Notes: generated from the letters alone by a model not told the origin. DNA of 8,768 nt from Acidobacteriota bacterium (GCA_021828245.1 JAKASC010000093.1:1-8768); one strand, 5' to 3'. Numbered from the stretch's first letter, positions 1-7,386 are shown. Numbers and translations: made by a program.

Positions 1-2345
1 ATGGCTTCCAGGGTGTGCGAGCCGCCCGAAAGCGAGCGCAAAGTAAGTTCGCTCCGCGCGCTGGGCGGACTCCAGGGGCCGCCATCGAGCCGCCAGCGAA
101 ACAGCGCCGGGGCTGAGGCCGTGGTGGTGAATTGGGCGCGAACGGCATCCGGCGCCACGCGAGTCCAACGAATGGCGGTCTGCGGCAGCGGCCCCGAATG
201 AACGCGAACCACGTATTCGCCGAGCTGTCCGTTGGCGAGCCATGTCTCAAAAAATTGGTTACCCTGGGCGTCAATGAGGACATTGCCGAGGCGCCGACCA
301 TCAAGGAATGGCTGAGGCCGGCGGCTTGATAGCGCGATGCGGCACCGGCCAGGGAGGCCTTCGTAGAGATTGCCTTGCCAAGTCCACCAGGAGCGTCCCA
401 AGCGGTCGTGAGCGAGCGAAGTTGACTGGGTGAAGGAGCATCCGGGCGGAGGCGGAGCCGTCGGACGCGCCGCGAATCCTACGAAGACGCGCTCTGTTTG
501 AGGCTCGTAAGAAATCGAATGCCAACCACGCTCCGGCTGCCATTCCCATGTCTCATGGTGGATGTTGATGGCCAGCCGGTCAGCTGAGTCAAAGAAGGGC
601 GAGGAATCGTAAAGAACGTTGTGGGGGCCGGGCAACCGCGAACGATTCCAAAGATGCCAGTTCTTTCCGTCAAAATAGTTGATTCCAAAACACGCCCCCA
701 CAAAGACTATCTGCCCGCGTGGCCCGTAGATGGGCTTCATGCGGTCTTCATCAGGGTGGAGGAAGTGTACCGGATGCTCGGCGTTGATTTGGAGAGCGGC
801 TTGATAGCTTGGGTAGTTATCCCACTGACCGGTGCGAGGATGAAAGACGGCCATCGGCCCCATGCGGCAATCGGGAAACAGCCAAACGTGGCCTTGCTCA
901 TCCAAGTCCAAGCTGCTCAGCCAATTGGGCGGAATATTCCCCGGCAAGGGATGCTTGACCCATCGCCGGCCGGTCCATTCATCGAGAGCGCGCCCGCGCC
1001 AGGTCAGGATGCCCCACAAACGGTCATGCCGGTCAGGCACCAGCAGCGTAGCAGTATTGATGACGGAGACGCCCTTGTCCGGCGGGGGCGGATTCAACAG
1101 CGAGGCGGAGGAAACTTGCGCGGTGCGGGCTCGAACCAAGTCCACCGCCAAGAACTGGCCGCCCGGCAGCGGGAATAATCGGCTGACGGTATCGAGCGGA
1201 AAGCCCTGTTGCCAGTTGATGAGCCTCGGCAAAGCGTGACCCCTCGGAACAAACCACAAGCCCGTGCCCCAGGCGCCAAGCCAGAGTCCTTGGCGCGTTA
1301 CAAGCCACGGGCGCAACGACTGAAAATCAAAAGCGTTCAACTCATCGAGTCCGGTGAGAACTCTCTGCCATCGCCCGCCCCGGTAACGCCACAGAATCCC
1401 CCACAGCCGATGCTGGCGATTCTCCGCGACCGGCCCGTGAAACACCGAGGCCACCACGTACTGCCGGCCTCCGGCACGAAACACTCTCTGGATAAATCGG
1501 AACGACCGAGGGTGGCCCGAACGCAGCCGGCGAGCCGTGAGCGTGGTGGTGTTAATCAGGTAAAGGCCCTGTCCAAACACCGCTGCGGCTAAATGATGCT
1601 CGTCCCAGCGGCTCACTGACGAAAGCTGGCCGCTCGGAAGGCCGGGAATTTGCGGATGGTAAGCGAAATGGCCACGGTCATAGATGAGAAAACCGCGCAT
1701 GATGGCGCTTCCCACAACCATCCGAACCGGATAGCCCGACCAGATCCAAGTTCGCCCCGCTGGGTCCGTTGTTCCGCGAAGGGCCAGATAAGGCTGTCCC
1801 TGCTGGTTCATGAACACGCGGTGGGGCAAGTACTGCGAGGGCTGAAGCGTGTAAACGAGGCGCGCCTTGCCGCTTGGTCCCAGGCGATAGATGCGCGGCT
1901 GTTGGCCCGTGAACAGGAGGCTGCCCTCCGCGGTCGGGATGACCTGGGCAGAACCCACCGGTCGCGGGAAGAAGAAATAAGGCCGCGGCCGGATGCGCAC
2001 CTCCCCCAGAACCTTTACCTCCGAGCCGCGCTGCCAGGTGAACCCATCCCCACCAGCACCCAAGTTCCAAACCACCACCACGCCGCCCTCGGGTCCAGGC
2101 GCTACCTGGAGTACGGTGCCGTTGGGAATGGCGCCGGGCGCGACCACCCAGCGGCCGTCTTGCCATCGGTAAAGCTTGTTATCTACGCCTGTGGCCCAGA
2201 CGGTGCCGGCATGGTCTTCCGCCACCGAGTTAATCCATGTTGTATCCGCGGGACCGGACCGGCTCATCCCAGAGCGAGAGGCGCAAAACAGGCCAAGAGC
2301 CGCGAGCGCCAGCCATCGAGCGACGCGAAATCGCGCTCGCCCCAT
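1..2345 (-). CDS. Exported beta-propeller protein (two-component regulator propeller type), 3' end outside window
   Basis: I translated the minus strand by hand from the ATG at 2345 and found 781 codons without a stop up to base 1, so the gene is cut by the window edge. The N-terminus is a signal peptide: basic MGRARFRVAR (1-10), hydrophobic WLALAALGLF (11-20), then CASRS. The rest is Trp/Gly-rich with recurring propeller-like strands such as SVAEDHAGTVWATG (40-53), RLWGILTWRGRALDEW (442-457) and LDLDEQGHVWLF (479-490), which resemble the Reg_prop repeat (short Asp/Gly turn followed by L/VW). The visible end, FRWRLDGGPWSPPSA (749-763) followed by LRSLSGGSHTLEA, resembles the start of a Y_Y_Y/Ig-like domain, which in such proteins follows the propeller. 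Family members often continue into a membrane segment and histidine kinase or DNA-binding output, but that part is not visible, so a purely secreted protein is equally possible. No good Shine-Dalgarno precedes the ATG. Ligand unknown. Confidence 0.8.
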   Translation of the reverse strand, partial: MGRARFRVARWLALAALGLFCASRSGMSRSGPADTTWINSVAEDHAGTVWATGVDNKLYRWQDGRWVVAPGAIPNGTVLQVAPGPEGGVVVVWNLGAGGDGFTWQRGSEVKVLGEVRIRPRPYFFFPRPVGSAQVIPTAEGSLLFTGQQPRIYRLGPSGKARLVYTLQPSQYLPHRVFMNQQGQPYLALRGTTDPAGRTWIWSGYPVRMVVGSAIMRGFLIYDRGHFAYHPQIPGLPSGQLSSVSRWDEHHLAAAVFGQGLYLINTTTLTARRLRSGHPRSFRFIQRVFRAGGRQYVVASVFHGPVAENRQHRLWGILWRYRGGRWQRVLTGLDELNAFDFQSLRPWLVTRQGLWLGAWGTGLWFVPRGHALPRLINWQQGFPLDTVSRLFPLPGGQFLAVDLVRARTAQVSSASLLNPPPPDKGVSVINTATLLVPDRHDRLWGILTWRGRALDEWTGRRWVKHPLPGNIPPNWLSSLDLDEQGHVWLFPDCRMGPMAVFHPRTGQWDNYPSYQAALQINAEHPVHFLHPDEDRMKPIYGPRGQIVFVGACFGINYFDGKNWHLWNRSRLPGPHNVLYDSSPFFDSADRLAINIHHETWEWQPERGWHSISYEPQTERVFVGFAARPTAPPPPGCSFTQSTSLAHDRLGRSWWTWQGNLYEGLPGRCRIALSSRRPQPFLDGRRLGNVLIDAQGNQFFETWLANGQLGEYVVRVHSGPLPQTAIRWTRVAPDAVRAQFTTTASAPALFRWRLDGGPWSPPSARSELTLRSLSGGSHTLEA

Positions 2346-2437
2346 GCCCCGGCCGTGAGGATGCGCGATGCGCGGGACGCCATGCGCGAGGTCATCCTCC
2401 GCCCGGTTCGCCGGCCGCATTGCGCGAGAGCTTCCGT

Positions 2438-3952
2438 TTACCACGTGTAATGCACCGTGTAGGTGAGGGTTTTTTCGCCATTCGCCGGCACTTGAACTCG
2501 AAACTCGATAATCTGGCTGCTTTGCTTCACAAAGGGATCGGAATGCTGAAGGATTTGCCAGGTTCGGCCGCGGTAGAGGTGCTCGATGACGCGAACCTCC
2601 ACCGGCTGCGGCTTGTGGCTACGCAGGCGAATTTCGAACGATTCGTCGAGCGTGTGCCGGAACGTATCAATCACGTAATTTGTCCGCCGCCGGTCGCCGG
2701 AAAGGTCGTAAGCGTTGCCGGTGTAGGCACGGACGCGGTCATTGGCCGCCGTGTGCTGAACGCGCGCCTCGCCCAAAAATTCCAAATTGCCGCCGCTATT
2801 TTCGCGGTAAAAGCGCAGGCGTCCGGCGGGCAGCGGCAGCCCCAGGTGATTGGCGGCGGTGTCGGCGAAAGAACGTATCACTCGCACTTGATGCGTGGAC
2901 TCGGTGCCGTAATCGCGATTCTGGCGGATCATGTCCATGTTCCAGCCGTTGTATTGATTGGGCGGAATATAAACGCCGTCATAGACGTAGTAGCGGCGAA
3001 AGCGGATGCCGCTCGCGTGGATGAACTCGATTTGTTTGGTCTCCTGATTTCGCAACGTGACCGCGCGGTGGAGGGTATAAAGATGATACTCATCGAACGG
3101 CTGCTGCGTTACGAGCGAAGGCTGAGGGCCGGCCATCAGGCCGCCCGGTATGCCGCCCGGCACGCCGCCCGCATAACCGTAAGGTTGCGGCGGAAGCTTA
3201 TGGAGCGTCCCAGCCATCAAATCAACTTGAGCGTTGTGGAAGGTCATGCCACTGTTGTTGTGCATTGTGACCCACCCCACCAGCGCCAGCGTCTTTCCTT
3301 GCCGTGGTTCAATCACGTTGTAAGTGGCGTCCCAGTCCATGCCGCCGGTGATGTAACTCAGTTGGGCGTTGACGTGCCCGGCGTTTGGGCTTTGAATCAC
3401 CCAACTCAGGATAGGCTTCAGAATGCTTCCCTCGGCGAGGGCCGGGAACAGCGGCTGGCCGGGCAAGGAGAATCGGAGTTGGCCGTTGACTTCAATAATC
3501 GGCTGGCGCGCCCCGAGCGGAATCTGCGGCTGCATGGTATAGCCCGGCTGGTAAGGATTGTAGGGTGGGCCGGGCGGCACGTATCCGCTGCGGATGATCT
3601 TGCCGGAGATGATTTGAGTGTGGCCGTCCTGCACGGCCAGGAAATTGATGGTCTTTCCTTCATACCTTTGCAACATGCTGCCTTGAGTCACCGGGTCAGC
3701 GCGATAGTTCTGCTCCAAAATGCGTAGAGGATATTGGCCGGTCGGGTCGCGCAGAATCACCGAGTCCGGCTCTAGATAGGCGGTCACGTCGGAAAGCCGA
3801 ATGCGATTGAGCCCGGCTTTCAAATCGAGCGGCACCGCCACGCGGACGACGGCAAAATTCTGGTTGTAGATGGTGAGGCGGGGCTGCTGCGCCCGCGCGG
3901 TCACCACCCCCAACCCCACGACGCACAGCGCTGCGGCAATTTTGCGCTTCAT
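2438..3952 (-). CDS. Secreted DUF4139 domain-containing protein
   Basis: This 504-residue protein has a clear signal peptide, MKRKIAAALCVVGLGVVTARA, with likely cleavage after ARA (residue 21). I chose the ATG at 3952 because the in-frame ATG at 4099 would add 49 residues with no protein-like character ahead of the signal peptide; GGAG at 3967-3964 lies 11 bases upstream. The mature protein is beta-rich. DUF4139-like features are YITGGMDWDATYNV (200-213), the NNSGMTFHNAQVDLMAG stretch (232-248), EYHLYTLHRAVTLRNQETKQ (288-307), LPAGRLRFYR (374-383), FLGEARVQHTA (392-402) and the terminal LTYTVHYTW (496-504). The N-terminal DUF4140 partner seen in MuiA-like relatives is not evident. There are two low-complexity loops: Pro/Tyr-rich at about 125-141 and Gly/Pro-rich at about 254-278. 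The domain's biochemical role is unknown; periplasmic or surface location is inferred from the signal peptide. It is the upstream gene of the minus-strand pair, 92 bases before the propeller gene. Confidence 0.9.
   Translation of the reverse strand: MKRKIAAALCVVGLGVVTARAQQPRLTIYNQNFAVVRVAVPLDLKAGLNRIRLSDVTAYLEPDSVILRDPTGQYPLRILEQNYRADPVTQGSMLQRYEGKTINFLAVQDGHTQIISGKIIRSGYVPPGPPYNPYQPGYTMQPQIPLGARQPIIEVNGQLRFSLPGQPLFPALAEGSILKPILSWVIQSPNAGHVNAQLSYITGGMDWDATYNVIEPRQGKTLALVGWVTMHNNSGMTFHNAQVDLMAGTLHKLPPQPYGYAGGVPGGIPGGLMAGPQPSLVTQQPFDEYHLYTLHRAVTLRNQETKQIEFIHASGIRFRRYYVYDGVYIPPNQYNGWNMDMIRQNRDYGTESTHQVRVIRSFADTAANHLGLPLPAGRLRFYRENSGGNLEFLGEARVQHTAANDRVRAYTGNAYDLSGDRRRTNYVIDTFRHTLDESFEIRLRSHKPQPVEVRVIEHLYRGRTWQILQHSDPFVKQSSQIIEFRVQVPANGEKTLTYTVHYTW
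3141..3172. repeat. 12-bp coding tandem repeat, about 2.7 copies
   Basis: Units begin at 3141, 3153 and 3165 with the core ccgcccg. Read on the minus strand they encode the (V/I)PGG repeats of the DUF4139 protein (residues about 261-271). This is a short Gly/Pro linker that could change length by slippage. Confidence 0.7.
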
Positions 3953-4329
3953 GGTTCGCGCCGCTCCGTTAATGGGCTGGATTCGATGCGGGATTGAACG
4001 CGCCTTGCAAATCAGATGGCGCATGGCCTTCCCCCCCGGCAGCGCATGGCGGCCGCCCTTGGGCGCAGGATGACATTCGTTGGAGGTCCGTCGTGGCATG
4101 GGCAGCCCTGCGCCGGCCTTGTAATACGCGGGACACTATCACAGAAACGGGCCTGCCGCAACCGAATCCGCCCCCCGACATACGTTGCCGCACCCCCCAC
4201 GCTGACCGCAGGCGTTAGCCGATTGCAGCTAAGCGAGCCGGTAGCGAAGCGGCCATCACGGCAACGGATTCGCGCGGAGGCTTTCTCGGCCTCTAAGTTC
4301 CTCCCCTGACAGGGCACGATTTATCCGCG
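3953..4329. other. Divergent intergenic spacer without a recognisable gene
   Basis: These 377 bases lie between the DUF4139 start and the rpsA promoter. I see no coding frame with family resemblance and no tRNA or riboswitch. The only structures noticed are short GC-rich hairpins, for example gaggc (4277-4281) pairing with gcctc (4289-4293) over a 7-base loop, without a T-tract. The promoter for the minus-strand genes should be here, but I could not assign convincing -35/-10 boxes. Confidence 0.5.
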
Positions 4330-4359
4330 TTGACTTCCAAATTCTATAGACGGTAGAAT
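4330..4359 (+). promoter_or_regulatory. Sigma70-type promoter for rpsA
   Basis: TTGACT (4330-4335) matches the -35 consensus at five of six positions. TAGAAT (4354-4359) matches the -10 consensus at five of six, with an 18-base spacer. The local sequence is distinctly AT-richer than its surroundings. Transcription would start near 4366, giving a 5' leader of about 45 bases. An imperfect inverted repeat (ttcta 4342-4346, tagaa 4354-4358) overlaps the -10. Confidence 0.7.
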
Positions 4360-4397
4360 AACGTTTCATTTTGCGATTGGCGTTGGGTCCCGGGTGC

Positions 4398-4402
4398 GGA
4401 GG
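4398..4402 (+). promoter_or_regulatory. Shine-Dalgarno of rpsA
   Basis: GGAGG sits 8 bases before the ATG at 4411 and supports that start. The long acidic N-terminal extension is therefore likely to be translated, not a mis-called start. Confidence 0.8.
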
Positions 4403-4410
4403 GTGAGCGC

Positions 4411-6309
4411 ATGTCTTTGGACACTGAGGGGAGTTCCGTGGAGTTAGCGCGGGACTCTGCAAAGTCTCAAACCCCAAGCGAACCGGGTCAGAACGGCCTA
4501 TCTCGTCTGCCGACAACCAGCGATGCCTCGCTCGTCGAAGCCGAGGCCTCAGCCGATGCCGGACCAACAGCGCCGGAGTCCGCGGCGGAGGCCGAATCTG
4601 AAGCGACGCTCGAAGCGGGAGAAATCTCCAGCCTCATGGAGTCGGTGGGGGCTGCGCCTCCGCTAAGCCGAGGGGAAATTGTTCGCGGACAAATCTTGAA
4701 CATCACCGACAACGACGTCTTTGTAGACGTGGGTCTGAAGAGCGAAGCGGCCATCCCCCGCATTGAGTTCCTCACCCCCGAAGGCGACCTCAAGGTGCAG
4801 GTCGGCGACACGGTGGATGTTTGGGTGGAACGCTTCGATGAGCAAGAGGGAACCGTCGCGGTCTCTTACCGCAAGGCCGTCTATGAAAAGATTTGGGAAG
4901 AGATCGAGCGGTCGTTCCACGAGGAAACTCCCATCCGTGGCCGAGTTCTGGAGCGAATCAAGGGAGGGTTGGTGGTGGACCTCGGCGTGAAGGCCTTTCT
5001 GCCCGGCTCGCAGGCTGACTTGCGAGCCCATCCCAATCCCGACGAACTGGTAGGGCAGGAAATCGAATGCCGGGTCATCAAGCTCAATCGCAAACGCGGC
5101 AACGTGGTGGTGAGCCGGCGCGCCGTTTTGGAGCAGGAATTACAAAGGCGGAAGGCGGCGCTGCTCGAGCAGTTGACGGAGGGCGCGGTGCTGACTGGCC
5201 GGGTCAAAAACCTTACCGAATATGGCGCCTTTGTGGACCTGGGCGGGATGGACGGCCTGCTCCACGTCACGGATCTGAGCTGGAGGCGGGTGAACCATCC
5301 TTCCGAAGTGGTGCAAGTGGGTCAGGAAGTCCAGGTCAAGGTATTGAAGTTTGACCGAGAGAAAGGACGCATCTCGCTGGGCGTAAAGCAGCTTTTGCCC
5401 GACCCGTGGGAAGACGCCGAGTCGCGCTACGCGCCGGGGAGTCTGGTTCGAGGGCGCGTGGTGAGCCTGACCGACTACGGCGCTTTTGTGGAGCTTGAGC
5501 CGGGCATCGAGGGCCTGATTCACGTTTCCGAAATGTCGTGGGGCAAGCGGATGCGCCACCCCTCGAAAATTCTGAAGCAAGACGACTACGTGGAGGTTCG
5601 GGTTCTGGAGATCCACAGCGAGCAGCGGCGCATCTCCCTGAGCCTCCGCCAGGCGCTTCCCGATCCCTGGCAAGCTTTCGCCGAGCGCGCCTCCGTGGGC
5701 TCCGTGGTGCGCGGGCGGGTGCGGCATTTCACGGACTTTGGCGCCTTCGTCGAAATCGAAGACGGCATTGACGGCTTGATTCACGTCTCCAACTTTTCGT
5801 GGACGAAGGAGGTCAGGCATCCTTCGGAAATGCTGCAGAAGGGGCAAGAGGTGGAAGCGGTGGTATTGGAGCTTGACCCGGCCAAGCGACGGATTGCTCT
5901 AGGCCTGAAGCAGCTCCAGCCTGATGTTTGGGAGAGCTTTTTCAACAAAGTTGCTGTCGGCGATTGGGTTCGAGGCAAGGTCATCCGAAAAGCATCGTTC
6001 GGAGTATTTGTAGAAATCGAAGAGGGTATTGAAGGACTCTGCCACGCTTCGGAGTTCGAGCCGCAAGGGAAGAACGGCGAGACGGTCTTTCCGGCGGTCG
6101 GGAGCGAGCATCAATTCCGAGTCGTTCGCCTGAATCGGGAAGAGAAGAAGATTGGGCTGAGCTTGCGCTCGGCCGACCGCGCCGCGAGCCAAGAGGGCCC
6201 AGGAAAATCGAAGGAATCACCGCCGCTTTCGAGGATGGCTGAGGCGCTTTCGTCGGCAGGAATTACCTCTGCGACCGTCGCGCGCGCCCGTGGCGAGACG
6301 GAAGGTTAG
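4411..6309 (+). CDS. rpsA: 30S ribosomal protein S1, six S1 domains
   Basis: S1 binds mRNA on the small ribosomal subunit and helps initiation on structured or weakly Shine-Dalgarno-led messages. This 632-residue protein has six S1 RNA-binding OB folds, at about 86-155, 173-239, 257-327, 343-413, 430-500 and 516-587. Domains 3-5 carry the clearest signatures: YGAFVDLGGMDGLLHVTDLSW (split here as 271-281 and 282-291), YGAFVELEPGIEGLIHVSEM (357-376) and FGAFVEIEDGIDGLIHVSNF (443-462). Domains 1 and 2 are divergent, as in E. coli S1, where they contact the ribosome. Residues 1-85 form an acidic Ala/Glu/Ser-rich extension with no recognisable fold, and 588-632 is a Ser/Ala/Glu-rich tail, making it longer than the 557-residue E. 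coli protein. It leads the cluster rpsA-ihfB-HIT, with its own promoter and a strong Shine-Dalgarno. Confidence 0.97.
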   Translation: MSLDTEGSSVELARDSAKSQTPSEPGQNGLSRLPTTSDASLVEAEASADAGPTAPESAAEAESEATLEAGEISSLMESVGAAPPLSRGEIVRGQILNITDNDVFVDVGLKSEAAIPRIEFLTPEGDLKVQVGDTVDVWVERFDEQEGTVAVSYRKAVYEKIWEEIERSFHEETPIRGRVLERIKGGLVVDLGVKAFLPGSQADLRAHPNPDELVGQEIECRVIKLNRKRGNVVVSRRAVLEQELQRRKAALLEQLTEGAVLTGRVKNLTEYGAFVDLGGMDGLLHVTDLSWRRVNHPSEVVQVGQEVQVKVLKFDREKGRISLGVKQLLPDPWEDAESRYAPGSLVRGRVVSLTDYGAFVELEPGIEGLIHVSEMSWGKRMRHPSKILKQDDYVEVRVLEIHSEQRRISLSLRQALPDPWQAFAERASVGSVVRGRVRHFTDFGAFVEIEDGIDGLIHVSNFSWTKEVRHPSEMLQKGQEVEAVVLELDPAKRRIALGLKQLQPDVWESFFNKVAVGDWVRGKVIRKASFGVFVEIEEGIEGLCHASEFEPQGKNGETVFPAVGSEHQFRVVRLNREEKKIGLSLRSADRAASQEGPGKSKESPPLSRMAEALSSAGITSATVARARGETEG

Positions 6310-6384
6310 CCAGACGTTGAGCGGCCCGCTTTCCATCGTCCCGCGGCCGAGCACCGGCGGAAATTCTAAGCCTCACGAGCATCG

Positions 6385-6392
6385 AAGGAGGA
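6385..6392 (+). promoter_or_regulatory. Strong Shine-Dalgarno of the IHF/HU gene
   Basis: AAGGAGGA ends 7 bases before the ATG at 6400. This near-perfect match fits the high expression expected of a nucleoid protein and fixes the start. Confidence 0.85.
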
Positions 6393-6399
6393 TTCAATT

Positions 6400-6747
6400 A
6401 TGACGAAGGCTGACCTCATCGAAGACGTTGCAAAAGCCGGCGAGCTCAATCACAAAGATTCCGAGCTGATTGTGGAGACCGTCTTCGACGGCATCATCAA
6501 ATCCCTCCAACGGGGCGAGAAGATTGAAATCCGAGGCTTCGGAAGCTTTCGCACCCGACAACGCCGGGCGCGAGTGGGGCGGAATCCCAAAACGGGCGAG
6601 CGGGTGGAGGTGGCCGCAAAAACCATCCCTTACTTTAAGCCCAGCCGAGAATTGAAGAATTTAATCAACTCCGGCCAGCCCGCGCCACCGGCCCCGGCGG
6701 CGGAAAATCCCTCGCCGGCCAACCCGACGCCTTCCATGCCTGCCTGA
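6400..6747 (+). CDS. ihfB: HU/IHF-family nucleoid DNA-bending protein, IHF-beta-like
   Basis: Members dimerise and bend DNA by inserting a proline at the tip of each beta-arm. The core (1-90) is complete: N-terminal MTKADLIEDV helix, dimerisation helices, KIEIRGFGSF (41-50), the arm with RVGRNPKTGE (58-67) whose Pro63 is the expected intercalating residue, and IPYFKPSRELKNLIN (76-90). The IEIRGFGSF and GRNPKTG wording is closer to E. coli IhfB than to HU, and the position directly after rpsA matches ihfB in E. coli. No separate alpha subunit is present here, so it could act as a homodimer like HU. Residues 91-115 are a Pro/Ala/Asn-rich tail absent from the E. coli protein. It lies 90 bases downstream of rpsA, probably on the same transcript. 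Confidence 0.92.
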   Translation: MTKADLIEDVAKAGELNHKDSELIVETVFDGIIKSLQRGEKIEIRGFGSFRTRQRRARVGRNPKTGERVEVAAKTIPYFKPSRELKNLINSGQPAPPAPAAENPSPANPTPSMPA

Positions 6748-6770
6748 GCCGCGGGAAGCAGACCCGATCC

Positions 6771-7268
6771 ATGGATTACCTCTGGACGCCTTGGCGCTAC
6801 CAATACGTCAATCAGAATTCCGATGAGCAGCGCTGCGTGTTGTGCGAGATGGCGCAGGCGGATGTTCGCCACGACCCCGAACACCTGATTTTTCACCGAG
6901 CGCGCCACAATTACCTTGTCCTCAACCGCTATCCTTATACGACCGGGCATTGCATGATTGTCCCATACGCCCACGTCGGCGATCTCAACTCGGCAACGAC
7001 CGAGACGCTCACCGAGATGGCGCTTTTGGCGCGCGACCTGGAGCGCGCCTTGGAAGCCAACTATCATCCCAATGGCTACAACCTGGGCATCAACATCGGA
7101 CGCTCAGCCGGAGCCGGCATTGACCGCCATCTTCACCTCCACGTCCTTCCGCGATGGGCCGGGGACACCAATTTTATGACGGTGACGGCGGAGACTCGCG
7201 TTCTGCCGGAAGACCTCTCCACGACCTATAAAAAACTGGCGCCCTTTTTCACGAGCAAAGTCGGTTGA
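6771..7268 (+). CDS. HIT-family nucleotide hydrolase/transferase (Ap4A phosphorylase-like)
   Basis: This 165-residue protein has the histidine-triad signature HLHLHV at 120-125 (His120, His122, His124). By family knowledge the middle histidine, His122, is the nucleophile that forms a nucleotidyl intermediate on substrates such as Ap4A or AMP-linked compounds. Cys22 and Cys25 (CVLC) with His68 and the triad region suggest the zinc-binding subtype. NLGINIG (104-110) and GAGIDRH (114-120) form the usual nucleotide pocket. The opening MDYLWTPWRYQYV is characteristic of bacterial Ap4A-phosphorylase-like HIT proteins and confirms the ATG, although only a weak GGGAAG precedes it. It starts 23 bases after the IHF-like gene and is probably co-transcribed; the exact substrate cannot be told from sequence. 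Confidence 0.93.
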   Translation: MDYLWTPWRYQYVNQNSDEQRCVLCEMAQADVRHDPEHLIFHRARHNYLVLNRYPYTTGHCMIVPYAHVGDLNSATTETLTEMALLARDLERALEANYHPNGYNLGINIGRSAGAGIDRHLHLHVLPRWAGDTNFMTVTAETRVLPEDLSTTYKKLAPFFTSKVG

Positions 7269-7310
7269 GCCAGGCGACAACCTACGACACGAGAGGCCAT
7301 CTTTCGTTTC

Positions 7311-7333
7311 GAGCCCAAAGCGCTCATGGGTTC
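7311..7333. terminator. Possible weak hairpin between convergent genes
   Basis: gagccca (7311-7317) can pair with tgggttc (7327-7333) over a 9-base loop, with one G-T wobble. No T-tract follows on either strand, so it is not a standard intrinsic terminator. It is the best candidate in the 118-base gap between the convergent HIT and aminotransferase genes. Confidence 0.2.
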
Positions 7334-7386
7334 TCTCCGCAGTGTCCTCCGATGAGGGCCGTGGGCGCGGCACGCTCCCCGCAGGA

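Noticed and set aside
621..1178. Plus-strand frame of 185 codons
   Set aside because: Antisense shadow of the propeller gene; no ribosome binding site or family resemblance.
2283..2285. Cys21 of the propeller protein as a lipoprotein cysteine
   Set aside because: The preceding residues are G-L-F; a lipobox wants L at -3 and A/G/S at -1, so signal peptidase I processing is more likely.
1650..2450. Plus-strand frame of 266 codons
   Set aside because: Lies opposite the propeller coding region and is Arg/Ala/Pro-rich without recognisable motifs.
2237..3727. Long plus-strand frame of 496 codons opposite the DUF4139 gene
   Set aside because: It is antisense to a frame with a signal peptide and DUF4139 motifs, starts inside the propeller gene's complement and resembles no family; long shadow frames are expected in GC-rich DNA.
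3953..4099. Longer start for the DUF4139 gene at 4099
   Set aside because: The extra 49 residues are not conserved-looking and would bury the signal peptide that begins at the ATG at 3952.
4345..4350. TATAGA as the rpsA -10 box
   Set aside because: Only 9 bases separate it from the TTGACT -35; TAGAAT at 4354 with an 18-base spacer fits far better.
4333..4380. Minus-strand promoter using TATAGA on the reverse strand for the DUF4139 gene
   Set aside because: No acceptable -35 lies at the right distance and the leader would be about 380 bases.
5140..5847. Minus-strand frame of 235 codons with internal repetition
   Set aside because: The repetition simply mirrors the S1 domain repeats of rpsA on the other strand.
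6310..6399. Terminator or separate promoter between rpsA and the IHF-like gene
   Set aside because: Only a 4-bp hairpin without a T-tract and a TTGAGC with no -10 partner are visible.
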